This document shows, in pieces, positions 43,696 to 54,449 of a DNA stretch of 64,000 nucleotides. The DNA is taken from assembly GCF_000801105.2 (NCBI RefSeq), contig NC_079512.1:30645848-30709847 (forward strand). The letters run 5' to 3'. The stretch comes from Raphanus sativus. Lineage: Eukaryota; Streptophyta; Magnoliopsida; Brassicales; Brassicaceae. The notes beneath the pieces were generated by a model. It ran no database searches. It saw only the letters and a list, made by a program, of their open reading frames with translations, and had not been told where the DNA came from. Every line of letters begins with the position of its first letter. Position 1 is the first letter of the stretch. A program made the translations under genes and the position numbers.

Positions 43696-44388
43696 TAGGG
43701 CTGAGCATTTTATCCGTTAAATTTGATTCGATTCGTTATCCGTTGCTATTCGATTCGAAAATTCCGAATATCCGTAAGCTTTCGAAGCAAAGCAAATACT
43801 AAAATTCAATATCCGTCAAAATCGAAGCAAATCACAAATATTAAAATTTTGGGAAGCGAATATCCGATCCGATCCGTCAATATATAAATACATGTATATT
43901 TTGATTATATTTAAAGTTTTAAATGTATAAAATTATATAATTATTATTCTAATATATTATTTGATAGATTCTATTCATATTATTACTTATATAAAAGTAT
44001 TACATAAAAGAAAGAGAAAATATTTACGATAATTATAATTTTTTTTTAAGTTTTGTGTTATTATAATTTTAACTAAGTTTAAAAATTTACAAAATATGAA
44101 GATTCATTGCTTTTTTTTATTTTTATCTTTTATATCATGCAAAAAATATATTTTACAAAACAAATTTGTATCAAATTTTTAAGATTATTTGTATTAATCA
44201 AAACAAATGAGAGATCCGTAAGTATCCGCGAATATCCGCAAATATCTATTTATTTTCCGGATATCCGTTTTTCCGAATATCCGTATTTTTCCGAAGCAAA
44301 GCAAATCGAAAAATCAGATATCCGTAACATTCGAAGCAAATCACAAATACCTTCAAAAACCCGAATATCCGATCCGTGCCCAGGCCTA
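43696..44388. mobile_element. hAT-like MITE rich in ATCCG motifs
   Basis: 693 bp flanked by an 8-bp target duplication ATACAGAT (43688-43695 and 44389-44396). Inverted ends: TAGGGCTGAGCA and, read from the right, TAGGCCTGGGCA. Both subterminal parts carry many AATATCCG/CGGATA and GAAGCAAA motifs, which could be transposase binding sites, and the middle is AT-rich and non-coding. Confidence 0.85.
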
Positions 44389-45453
44389 ATACAGATATGT
44401 GGACAAATGATCTGGAAGCTCATTTATGTCATATACCAAAGTCACTAAACGCATGAAAATATGTTTCTATCTGAATTATATATGATTGAGGTGAGAGCAT
44501 CATAAGACCATGTGGCTTCTCAATTTTAACATGCGACCTCCGATGTAACTTCATTTTCCTATTTTCCTATTTTCAAATTTATGTTCATTTTGAAATTCAA
44601 CTGGTATCTAATCCCTAGTCTGTTCATCATGATCCATTATTCAATTTGTTTTTAATTGATTCAAATACAGTAGCTTTGTCGAATACGTTTATACTTTAGT
44701 GATATAAAATTACTCAAGTTTTGAGATAAATCACATTTAAAATTGAATTGGAGTTTTAGTTGAAAAAGTTCGAACATTCTATCAAAAGAGCCATAGAATG
44801 ACGTTTGGCAATGGCATATAATTCGTCTAAAGCTCAAGTATGTTACTAAAATATGTTTTATATGTTAAACATATCAAACAAAAGGAAATCCTATTATTTC
44901 TTCTACATATGGCCAATCTTGTAGTCCTGTAGATGTTTTGACTGAGAATGATCTGGCATGCATAGATGAAAAAGATGATATCCAGTCCAATCATATCTAG
45001 AATCATAAGGAGAATCCATTTGACATATCACATATCTACATTAGTTAAAACATTTATTTAGTAAGTTCAGTTATATATTAAAGTTTATGATACGAACAAA
45101 TCTCCTGATAATTTTACCAAAAAAAAAACTCCTGATAATGATATTTTTGTCCTTTTTCGAGGTCAGCATCAAATTTACCTAACAAAAACAAAAAGAAGCC
45201 ATAATTTAGAAGGAGAAGCAACGCTACATACTAAAGAATCTTCCGGGTGAATCACGTAATTGCCAAACCCCCTAGTCCCTAGAAAATTATAGTGACACGA
45301 AGAGATATTACTATATAAACTATAAAAGTAAAACTATGATAAAAAAAAAACTTGGAGGCCTTTTCTTATGTTTAATATAAAAATATATGTATTTTTTAAA
45401 AGAATATAAAATATATATTTTAAAAAAAAATCAGATCTTATATATTAAAAAAT

Positions 45454-45780
45454 ATGGGACAACAGATTGGACCGGGACGTTCACACCATTTGATCATGAT
45501 AAATTATATATGTAGCAAAAACTCTTTTTTTCTTAAGACAGGGATTCATGATTCTCATCCCCTATCATTCGTAGTACAGTTGTGCTATGGTTTTATATCA
45601 AAAGACTGGTTAGTCAAAATTTCACATGTGCATAGGGAGGCTAATTGTCTAGCAGATGGATTAGCTAACTATGCGTCTTCTTTACCTTTCGGTTAACAGT
45701 ATTTTGAGTTTGTTCCGGAACATGTTGCTTTAATCTTGTCGGATGATATCCATGAGATTGCTAACTCATTTGATTGTAAG
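45454..45780 (+). pseudogene. RNase H-domain fragment of a non-LTR (LINE-type) retroelement
   Basis: The open part 45454-45696 ends with WLVKISHVHREANCLADGLA and NYASSLPFG, the C-terminal part of the RNase H-like domain common in plant LINE-derived proteins. After a TAA the frame goes on with EFVPEHVALILSDD, also typical of that end. Reverse transcriptase and the rest are missing. It lies next to the polygalacturonase relic and may have landed in it. Confidence 0.7.
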
Positions 45781-45929
45781 GTTTTTAAGTTTTGAAAAAA
45801 AAAGGGACCTTGGTCCCCTATAGCCCACCAAAAAAGAAAACTCTTTTTTTTTTTGTAAAAGGGCGGCAAAAACTTTTTTTTTCTTTTTTAACTCTAGTTG
45901 CTGAAACGGTTTTGTGTTCTTGCGGCTAA

Positions 45930-46823
45930 AGCGTTGGGAGGTTAGGGAGATATCCAAATGACAAAGATGTGAAGGGACTGGTGGTGAGGGATTGCAACTT
46001 TGCAAGATGAGTGGTACAACGAATGGTATAAGTAGGGATGTTATATAGGTTTGTACGATATTATACCGTATAAGGACCAAAACTTGGGCTCCTTCTCCTG
46101 GCCTATGTGTAGCTACCAACATGACTTTTCAGAACATTATTATGAACAATGTTAGTGTTACTTATCCATCATCACTGATAAGTTTTATAGTCTTTTCTCT
46201 TCTTGCACTTCGAAGTCATGTAAGTTACTTGGATACTATCATTAAACATTACATTTTCAGGTACTCTTGATATACTGTCATAGATTCAGAAAAAATCGAG
46301 CTACATCTCTACCTATCTAGTTTCTCAAGCGTCAAGATTAAACTGTGTTTAGCGCCGGTTGAAGAAATTTTTGTTGTTGTCAAATTACCATTCTTATAAG
46401 CTAGAATGTGTGATAAAGATTACATTTCAGGTACCCTTTGGAGTAAATTTAAGTGACATGTAACGTCAAGAACATAAGAACCAAACCATGTTGATCTGAG
46501 TGGCATTGATAGTTTTGCTGAAGATTAGTTACTGAAATTGATCCGAGAGCACAGTTCTAATTCATTTCTTATTGTAGTTACCATCTAAGGTGAAGCTGAG
46601 TAAGATATACTTCAAGAGCATAAGAGGAACACCATCTTCAAGGGTCGCAGTGCAGCTGCATTGTAGCAAAGGAATGCCATGCAAGAAAGTACAATTTCAT
46701 TTTTATCTATCTTCTTCTGATGGAGAAAAGCAGACCAGTAACAGAGGAAGTGAAGCTGTCTCTTCTTGTAGATACGTTAGAGCTAAATACATTCGGACTG
46801 GAAGCCCATCTTCATGTCACTAA
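45930..46823 (+). pseudogene. Polygalacturonase (pectinase) relic
   Basis: Pieces of glycosyl hydrolase family 28 sequence in order: RYPNDKDVKGLVVRDCNFA (about 45950-46007), SGTTNGI after a shift of frame (about 46011-46031), TWAPSPGLCVATNMTFQNII (about 46084-46145) and a last exon (46590-46823) with GTPSSRVAVQLHCSKGMPCK. The catalytic NTD, DD and GHG regions are upstream and not found, and the RIK motif is damaged. It is thus inactive. In Arabidopsis a pectin lyase-like gene (At4g18180) follows WRKY28, so this looks like its decayed counterpart. Confidence 0.75.
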
Positions 46824-47317
46824 TTTTTATTACTATCATCATGAACATTTTCTTGTTATATAACTTCTACGCTTTGTTATGGTCTTTTTGTTACACGTTT
46901 TCTTCATATGCGTCATATAAAGTTGGAGACTTTATAAAGTTGGAGACTTTAAAAAAAAAAAAAAGTTGGAGACTTTTGTTAGGTAATCTGATTCCATTCG
47001 TAAGTTTTTTTCTGGCTTATTAAAAGATAAATGACAAGAAAATATTTGTTAGGTAAAAAAAATTGGTTAGGTTAAAGATGGAATGCGAAATCATTGGGGG
47101 AAAATGGTTCATGTCAAGAGTGCATCTAACCATTTCGGGTAATAGCTTGACAGATTATATCCATATAATTTATATTTTAATAACCGATATATTAATATAC
47201 TAAGTAATAACAAGATTGTTTATAATATGATGCATACGCATTTGCCTATAAATAAGCAGTTTAGGACTCATCGTCTTTGTTTGTTCCCTGAGATATTGCT
47301 CCCTCCTGGTTGCTAAG
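46824..47317. other. Intergenic, promoter of the first purine permease
   Basis: AT-rich, with a short triplication of AAAGTTGGAGACTTT at about 46919-46978. A TATA box (TATAAATA, 47247-47254) lies 64 bases upstream of the ATG of the purine permease gene at 47318. No gene. Confidence 0.55.
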
Positions 47318-48569
47318 ATGGAAGTAGAATCAGAAACTCAAGAACTGCATATTCACGTCAATGTCGGTAGGTAGTTTAGCCACTTGTTCTGTTTCTTGTG
47401 TTCTTTTTTTACTTACGTCCTTGTTCTGTTTTTTCATGTGGTGATCAGAACCTGAAATTAGGAAATCCTCAACAGAACAGAGAAGTCACAACTACTCATG
47501 GAGGTTAAGAGTGTCTCTCTACGTCATTCTCCTCTTAGCCGGAGAGACAATAGCCACTCTATTAGGTAGACTTTACTACGACAAAGGTGGCAACAGTATT
47601 TGGCTCGAGACCTTAGTTCAGCTAGTTGGTTTTCCTTTAACCCTTCCTTGCTATTATTACCTAAAGCCTGAGTCGTCTTCAAAGACTAATAATACCTTAA
47701 CCAATAAAACAACTACTTCCTTCTTGACACTTTGTTTAGTTTACATAGGACTTGGCTTGCTTGCTGCTGGTCACAGTGTTCTGTATTCCTTTGGATTACT
47801 CTACCTTCCTGTCTCAACTTTCTCTTTGATCTCTGCATCTCAGTTGGCTTTTAATGCTGTCTTCTCTTACTTCCTTAACTCACAGAAGTTCACACCTTGT
47901 ATACTCAACTCACTTGTTCTCTTGACCACATCTTCTACACTTCTTGTCATCCAACCTGAGCCTGATCAATCTTCTACTTCAAACTCATCTTCCAAATACA
48001 ATTATGTGATTGGGTACATCTGTGCCATCGGTAGCTCAGCTGGATATTCTCTAGTGCTTTCTTTAACAGACTACGCTTTCGAAAAGATCCTAAAGAAACA
48101 AACATTCAAGGCTATATTGGACATGGTCACATATCAGTCTTTAGTTGCTACTTGTGCAGTTGTGGTTGGACTTTTTGGAAGTGGTGGATGGAAAATGTTA
48201 AGTACAGAAATGGAAGAGTTTAGGCTTGGGAAACACTCTTATCTTTTGATAAATATTGGTTCAATGATATCTTGGCAAGCTTGTTGGATCGGTAGTGTGG
48301 GTTTGATTCTTGAAGTTTCATCGCTTTTCTCAAACGTGATAAGCACTCTTTGTTTACCTGTTGTTCCTGTTCTTGCTGTTGTGTTCTTCCGAGATGAGAT
48401 GAGTGGAATCAAGTTGATTGCAATGTTTTTGGCCATATGGGGATTCGTTTCTTATGCTTACCAGCATTATATTGATGATCCAAAACCAGAAGAAGAGCAA
48501 GAGATTCCTCAAGGTGAAGAGGAAGAAAAAGAAACACAAGAAGAGAAGAGTAACAACATTCAGGACTAG
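47318..48569 (+). CDS. Purine permease (PUP6/PUP8-like)
   Basis: Exons 47318-47366 and 47449-48569; 389 residues. The short first exon (MEVESETQELHIHVNV) joins in phase 1 to the membrane part. About ten hydrophobic segments typical of the drug/metabolite transporter fold follow, starting at RVSLYVILLLAGETIATLLG, with the PUP signatures GRLYYDKGGNS, FGLLYLPVSTFSLISASQLA and FNAVFSYFLNSQKFTP. It ends in a Glu/Lys-rich cytosolic tail. PUPs are proton-coupled carriers of adenine, cytokinins and related compounds in the plasma membrane or endomembranes. The gene is intact and is the first of a tandem array; the paralogue number within the PUP6/7/8 group is not certain. Confidence 0.93.
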
Positions 48570-48799
48570 ACAAAGATCCAAGACCTAATGGTTTTATAAA
48601 TTTTAGAATTTTATTTAATAACTAAACCGTTGTAACAACTCTCCTAGAATAAATGATCTCTATTTGACCAAAATTAAAAAAAAAATTCCATCATCTAATT
48701 GTCTCCCTGTGTTTTATTTATTTTGGATTAATAATATTAGTTCACCAAAAAGCATTTTGTTTTGTTTTAAACTGTTTTTGTGATTTTACCCACTTGAAA

Positions 48800-48975
48800 G
48801 AAACTTTTTGATTATTGAATTTGAAGTTATCATCGCTCTTCTCTAATGTTATCAGAATCTTCCACTCACAGATTTGATTATTTTGGCCATTTGGGCTTAG
48901 CTTCTTATGCTTATCAAGAAGACAACAGTCATGTGGCTTGGACAAAGATCCAAGAACGTTGCAAAGCTTTTATAA
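48800..48975 (+). pseudogene. Purine permease 3' relic
   Basis: Fragment after the first PUP gene, with TTGAAGTTATCATCGCT, CTTCTCTAATGTTATCAG, TTGGCCATTTGGG and CTTATGCTTATCA in the same order as bases 48314-48465 of that gene (coding SLFSNVIS and LAIWGFVSYAYQ), then ACAAAGATCCAAGA as in its 3' UTR. The sequence between is deleted. It marks a further, mostly lost, tandem copy. Confidence 0.75.
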
Positions 48976-49271
48976 GTTATAGCCAGTTGCATCTAAATTA
49001 AACAGTTATATATGACACCCCCAAGAATATTGAAAACTTTAAAAATGTCAAGTGTGCTTAAAGCCACCATGTAATCTTGTATATTTGTTAACGTCTGATT
49101 CCACTTCCAAAGATGCTAAAGAATAAAAGATTCAGACAAAAGAAATTAAAGTTAAAAGTTATTTTAAGACTGGAGCTCCATGCCCAGCCTATATTAACAA
49201 GCTACCATTAAAGGTTTCCAAGAGACCTCAAAGTCAACGCCAAGCAAAAACTTTTGTTCTTAAGAGCTGTC

Positions 49272-50583
49272 ATGGAAAGATCTCAAGAACTCTATGTCAA
49301 CGGTAAGCAAAAAACATCTAATGAATAGTGTAGATTCCTTTTAAATGCATCTGAAAACATGTTAAGATCATTTGGCTTTTATTTCTTTAGAACGTTCTTA
49401 GTTTATGATGTTTCAGGTGACCAGAACTTAGAAGCAAACCTACTAGACCATGAGGTAACTGAATCATCCTCGGTACCTCAAACCAGGAACTACAAGAAGT
49501 GGCTCAGAATCTCCATTTATGTGTTCTCTGTCCTTACCTGCCAAGCACTTTCTACAGTCCTGGGCAGATTGTATTATGAAAAATGGTGGAACAAGCACAT
49601 GGATGATAACAGTTCTCCAACGCATAGGCTTCCCTCTTTTGTTTCTATACAAATTCTTTTCACGAAACAAACAACCTGTAAAAACAGATCCAAGTCTCAC
49701 AAACTTCTCTTCTCCTTCACCACTCTTGGATTAGCTTACATATGTCTTGGCCTCTTAGCATCTGCTATCAGTTATACGTCTTCAGTAGGGTTGCTCTACT
49801 TACCTGTTTCTACTTTCTCCCTCATCTTCGCCTCGCAGTTAGCCTTCACTGCCTTATTCTCACACTTCCTCAACTCACAAAAGTTCACTCCTCCCATTGT
49901 CAACTCTCTGTTTCTCCTTACTGTTTCCTTTGCACTCTTGGTGTTCAGCAACGAGTCGCAAAACATGAGAAAGGTCTCAAGACTAGAGTATGCGTTAGGG
50001 TTCGTATGCACCATCAGTGCTTCTGCTGGGATCGGACTGCTTTTATCACTGGTACAACTAATCCTCACGAAAGTTTTGAAGAAACCTTCATTCTCAGCAG
50101 TCATGGATATGTCCATCTACCAGTCACTAGTTTCATGCTGTGTGGTTCTGATAGGGCTCTTTGCTAGTGGGGAGTGGAAACTTTTGAAAAAACGAGATGA
50201 AAAACTACAGACTCGGGAAGGTTTCATACGTTGTGACTTTGTCCTCAGCTGCTATCTCCTCGCAAGTCCACACTATCGGTACATTGGGATTGATCTTTGA
50301 GTCATCCTCTGTGTTCTCCAATACCATAAATGCTGTGCGATTGCCTATAGTTCCAGTTGTAGCAGTGATAGTTTTCCATGATAAGATGGATGTGTTGAAG
50401 ATCTTCTCCATCGTTTTAGCTATATGGGGCTTCTTTTCATTTGTCTATCAGCATTACCTAGACGAAAAGACTTGCCCACACAAGCCTGAATGTGAAAAGT
50501 ATGTGTTCCTAAACCACCACATGTCTCATCATAAAGAGAAAGATAGTCACACGGAACAAACCATAGAGACAAAGAGGTTTTGA
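49272..50583 (+). pseudogene. Purine permease (PUP7/PUP21-like) with frameshifts
   Basis: Exon 1 49272-49302 (MERSQELYVN) and exon 2 from 49417. Compared with intact PUPs, an extra A in an A-run near 49578 shifts the frame at the YYENGGTSTWM region. The correct peptide (STWMITVLQRIGFPLL) runs in another frame up to about 49730, where a second shift restores the frame at TLGLAYICLGLL. An extra A near 50194 then shifts it for good, so the first frame ends at 50300 while the true C-terminus (YRLGKVSYVVTL, VFHDKMD, WGFFSFVYQHYLDE) continues in another frame to 50583. Without correction the protein lacks its last segments. All the rest is well preserved, so the loss is recent, or the A-runs hold sequencing errors. 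Confidence 0.82.
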
Positions 50584-51013
50584 AAATAAACAGCCTGAAA
50601 GGCCACACAACTTGTGTGTATGCGTGTAAGTTGTGCATGTTGTCTTTGCGCAATGTTGATGTTTCTCAACTAACCCGGCAAAGAAAATTTTCTGTTAGAA
50701 TATTGGCTACACATTATTTTCCTCCTTGACTTCTTAACTCATATCTTGGTCAACAATAGTGGCATCTTGAAAAATCACATTCATGACAAGATAAGAGATA
50801 TTTATAGCTCGCCATTTACTCAATGTGGGGGGCCAAGTTGCAATGAAAACATAACCGGTGCCGACTCCTAATCCCTGTATATATAGCTATCATTTGGTAG
50901 CATAGTAGCAACCAAGAGACCTTGATAAATTTGATAATAAGATACCTGACACTTATAATTTGTTCACAACCTCCTCCTTGTCCATCTCCAAGGAGGTATA
51001 TACCACATCCACC
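50584..51013. other. Intergenic, PUP10 promoter
   Basis: 430 bases between two PUP genes. TATATATAG at about 50877 is a possible TATA element, 130 bases before the PUP10 ATG. Nothing else is recognised. Confidence 0.45.
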
Positions 51014-52268
51014 ATGAATGGTGATCAAGAACTACAAGTCATCGGTGAGTATCTTACTGGTCGTCTTTCATCTTCTGTAAAACTGTAAGCTAATTCTCTG
51101 TGTTGTCTTCCCTAACCTACCAGTTCAGCAGGGAAAAGAACCAAACCCAACAGTCCAAGAAGAAAGAAACCAAACAGGAGTAACTCACTCAAACACATAC
51201 AAACGGTGTCTCCGGGTGGCGGTCTATACATTCTTTGTCATTTCAGGCCAATCAGTTGCTACAATTCTGGGAAGAATATACTATGACAACGGAGGAAACA
51301 GCAAGTGGCTAGCAACGGTTGTTCAACTTGTAGGCTTTCCTGTTCTGCTTCCATATTACCTCTTGTCAATCAAAACACATACAACAACAACTCATATAGA
51401 TGGAAAAGCAGCCTCACTTAAGAACCGTGTAATGGTTTACGTAGTTCTTGGAGTTCTTGTAGGAGCAGATTGCTACCTATACTCCATTGGACTGCTTTAC
51501 CTTCCCGTTTCAACCTATTCACTGATCTGTGCTTCTCAATTAGCCTTCAACGCTTTCTTCTCTTATTTCCTCAACTCACAGAAGCTCACTCCCATCATTT
51601 TGAATTCTCTTTTGCTCCTAACTATATCTTCCACCCTCCTTGCCTTCAATAACGAGGACTCAAACTCTCAAAAAGTTACAAAGGCACAGTATGTCACAAG
51701 CTTCTTATGCACCATCGGTGCTTCTGCTGGGTTTGGTCTAGTCTTATCCCTACAACAGCTAGCCTTCCGTAAAGTCCTAAAGAGGCAGACTTTCACAGAA
51801 GTTATGGATATGATCATTTACATGAGCCTAGTGGCCAGTTGCGTTAGCTTGGTGGGGCTTTTCGCTAGCAGCGAGTGGGAAACTCTGAGCAATGAGATGG
51901 AAAACTACAAGCTTGGGAAAGTATCTTACGTTATGAACCTAGTGTGGACAGCTATAACCTGGCAGGTGTTCAACATCGGTGGCACGGGACTGATCTTTGA
52001 GCTTTCCTCTCTGTTCTCAAATGCAATAAGCGTACTGGGGCTGCCTGTGGTTCCCATCATGGCTGTCATCATTTTCCATGACAAAATGAACGGTTTGAAG
52101 GTGATTTCTATGATCTTGGCTATTTGGGGTTTCATGTCCTATGTCTACCAACACTATCTTGATGACAAAAGCTCGAAGAAAAGTGTTGGAATCCCAACAG
52201 TAGAATCCTCTGTCTCACCAGAAGCAGAAGGACCAAATGGGCAAAAGATAGAGACCTCAGCAAGCTGA
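51014..52268 (+). CDS. PUP10: Purine permease 10
   Basis: Exons 51014-51044 and 51124-52268; 391 residues. The N-terminus MNGDQELQVIVQQGKEPNPT is that of Arabidopsis PUP10. Ten predicted membrane segments begin at VYTFFVISGQSVATILGRIY; signatures are YDNGGNSKWLATVVQLVGFP, IGLLYLPVSTYSLICASQLA and FFSYFLNSQKLTP, ending VYQHYLDD and a short polar tail. It should transport purines or related molecules across a membrane with protons; the substrate of PUP10 is not established to my knowledge. It is intact and the last member of the array, and converges on ALG14 with 154 bases between the stops. Confidence 0.94.
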
Positions 52269-52422
52269 TTACACAACTTCATTGATTATACTTGCGTTCA
52301 GAGCAACCAAAAAGATGAGTCGTATTACGAAAAATGTATTTCAACACTGTGTAAAACTTTGTAGCTATTCTAAGTTATTGTAATGCAAATCTATGTATAA
52401 GGATAGTTCCCAAAAATTCAGC

Positions 52423-53520
52423 TTACATCAGGCAACCAACATAGTGAGCCCGAGGATACTTGTTTTGCAGTTGTGGCCATTGAACAAAGAACTGATCAGC
52501 TATCCTTAACTTGTAAAGCAGCAAACCACTTAACGAGAGCTTCTTAACTCTTGCTACACTCTCAACATAGAAGATCGATGACCATCTGATTCCCAGCACC
52601 TGCAACCAAATACAGAAACAAGCACTTGATGAAAATTCTACATATAATGGAGAATCCGTGACTAAGAAGAATCACATCCACAATACAGTCTGTGTTCATT
52701 AAAGGTCATCCCAAAAAGAAGAGCGATAGATTTCAGAAGTGTGTATACCTTGAACAAGAAAGCGATCACACAGAGAGGAATACATGTCCCAGGACCATTG
52801 CAAAGAATCTGAAAAACTTTGAACTACATTTAGTTATATGAAGCCTTAAGATAATAATAAAGCAATGAAGATTGAAGAAAAAACTATACCACTTGGGGTC
52901 TGATCCGGATCATTAGCCAGAGAGCGTGAAGTGTAGCAAGAATGGTAGTCCAAACAGAAGTAACATAAGACTGACCAACTTCTCGACTCCGGTAAATTTG
53001 CGTGAACTGTAAGGAGACGTCTTCCTTAACAGCAGGCTACATAAAATAGCCCAATGAGTTGACTGACGCATAATCATCATCAACCACACAAGATACTTAA
53101 AGCATATATAAAGCATATACCTTGTCAGGTAGTAGAGAATCTTCAAAGGAACGAGCTTTGTGGAGACTCATGTTATCAGTAGCTGCAGCAATGTAAAACC
53201 TTGGTGTGAATCTGTCCATGCGCAAAACAGAGAGGAGACTCAACATCTCCGCCGTGTGTCCCCCTAACAACATTTTCATCTTAACCAATTTAAAATATAC
53301 GCATTTCACTTGCATCACCAATTGAAATTAATGACTTACCAGAACCAAGAACAATCAGAGTAGTAAACGAGGGTGAAGCTCCTTTGGGAAAGGGTTTGCC
53401 ACAGCGGTACAAAACATACAGCACACGGACAACTAGAACTATCACCAAACTAAGCACGAATGAACCGATGCTGAATCTTGAGAGCATCTTGGAGTAAAAG
53501 CAGCAATGATGTTCCTCCAT
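52423..53520 (-). CDS. ALG14: ALG14, UDP-GlcNAc transferase membrane subunit
   Basis: Five exons on the minus strand: 53520-53340, 53263-53121, 53036-52890, 52808-52749 and 52599-52423; 235 residues (233 recalled for Arabidopsis). All junctions are GT-AG and in phase. An N-terminal membrane anchor (about 14-36, SIGSFVLSLVIVLVVRVLYV) precedes the glycosyltransferase fold, with VLGSGGHTAEML (start of the Rossmann fold), RSREVGQSYVTS, CNGPGTCIPLC, and VESVARVKKLSLSG. ALG14 anchors ALG13 to the cytosolic face of the ER, and together they add the second GlcNAc to the dolichol-linked N-glycan precursor. The gene is intact. Position after the PUP array matches Arabidopsis At4g18230. Confidence 0.95.
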
Positions 53521-54449
53521 GATCTTGTATTATGAAACAATATGAAATTCAGACCAATATGAAAATTCAGACAATGAGATCTTATGAATCAAAAATCAAA
53601 CAGTAGAAACAACACAAGAGAAAAAGCAGATTGGTCTTAGAGAAATTGAAAAAAGGATTGAACTTTAAGCTTAGATTCGATTCAAACTCAAAAACCAACA
53701 TGAACTAAAAACGAATCGTCAAAATCTGATCGATTAGTGTAGGAGAATTGTAAAAAAAAGGGTCGAACTTTGAGCTAGATTCGGAACAGTAATCGAGAAA
53801 TTAAACATGCTACCGTTCGACGGGGGAGGAAGAAGAAGAAGAAGCTCACCGGCGACGGTGACGGGAATCGGAAAGGATTGGAGGTGATTTTTACATTTGT
53901 CACCGCCCTGTCTCTTTATTTTGTTTACCACCGTTCGCTTTGGCTATTTGCTTAGAAGACACGTGACGTAAGCACGTGACTTTATCTTGGTTTGATTCGG
54001 TTTATAGCTGAAAAGAAAAAAGAAATGTTAAGAACCGGGTTTCAATTGCGCATTGGAGCTACATTTTATCACACCACTCACAAGAAGCATGAAGAGCATA
54101 GGGATCAGACTGATGGAGATATTGATTTCATACACGGTGTATGATACACCTCCCTTTGTTTGATGAAGAATGATTTTTACACATTAATAAACATGTTTCT
54201 TCTCTCTCAATAATCCAACATGCATCATTTTCACACTAAACCACTCATAAACCATTAACGAATACTAATTTAATCTTGAAGATCTTGGAGTATAATTCTA
54301 ACAAAACTTCACACTAAAATACAGCAACAATTATACAGTGGTAAAGATCAACAAAATTAAATGAGTTTCATCAAGAAACTTTGTCAAGTTTCTTGTTGGC
54401 TTTGGTTTTACGAGGAATACGAAATATCTTGTTTGTCTTCCACACTATC
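53521..54449. other. ALG14 upstream region and receptor-kinase 3' flank
   Basis: About 930 bases with the ALG14 leader and promoter (a GAA repeat at 53828-53843 probably lies in the leader). Two G-boxes are listed separately. In Arabidopsis the starch synthase SS4 gene lies here (from memory); no trace is recognised. Confidence 0.55.
53960..53978. promoter_or_regulatory. Twin G-box with ACGT core, ALG14 promoter
   Basis: Two CACGTGAC sites (cores 53960-53965 and 53973-53978) are separated by a TGACGTAA-type core, 440 bases upstream of the ALG14 start. Such clusters bind bZIP and bHLH factors. A role in ALG14 control is an inference. Confidence 0.45.

Larger units (their letters stand above)
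41906..45453. other. Intergenic region with MITEs
   Basis: About 3.5 kb, AT-rich, no gene recognised. It includes the WRKY28 3' UTR, a hairpin MITE (42826-42886) and a hAT-like MITE (43696-44388), listed separately. Confidence 0.5.

Noticed and set aside
45766..46122. 118-codon minus-strand frame
   Set aside because: Antisense to the polygalacturonase relic, whose plus-strand peptides are clearly of the GH28 family.
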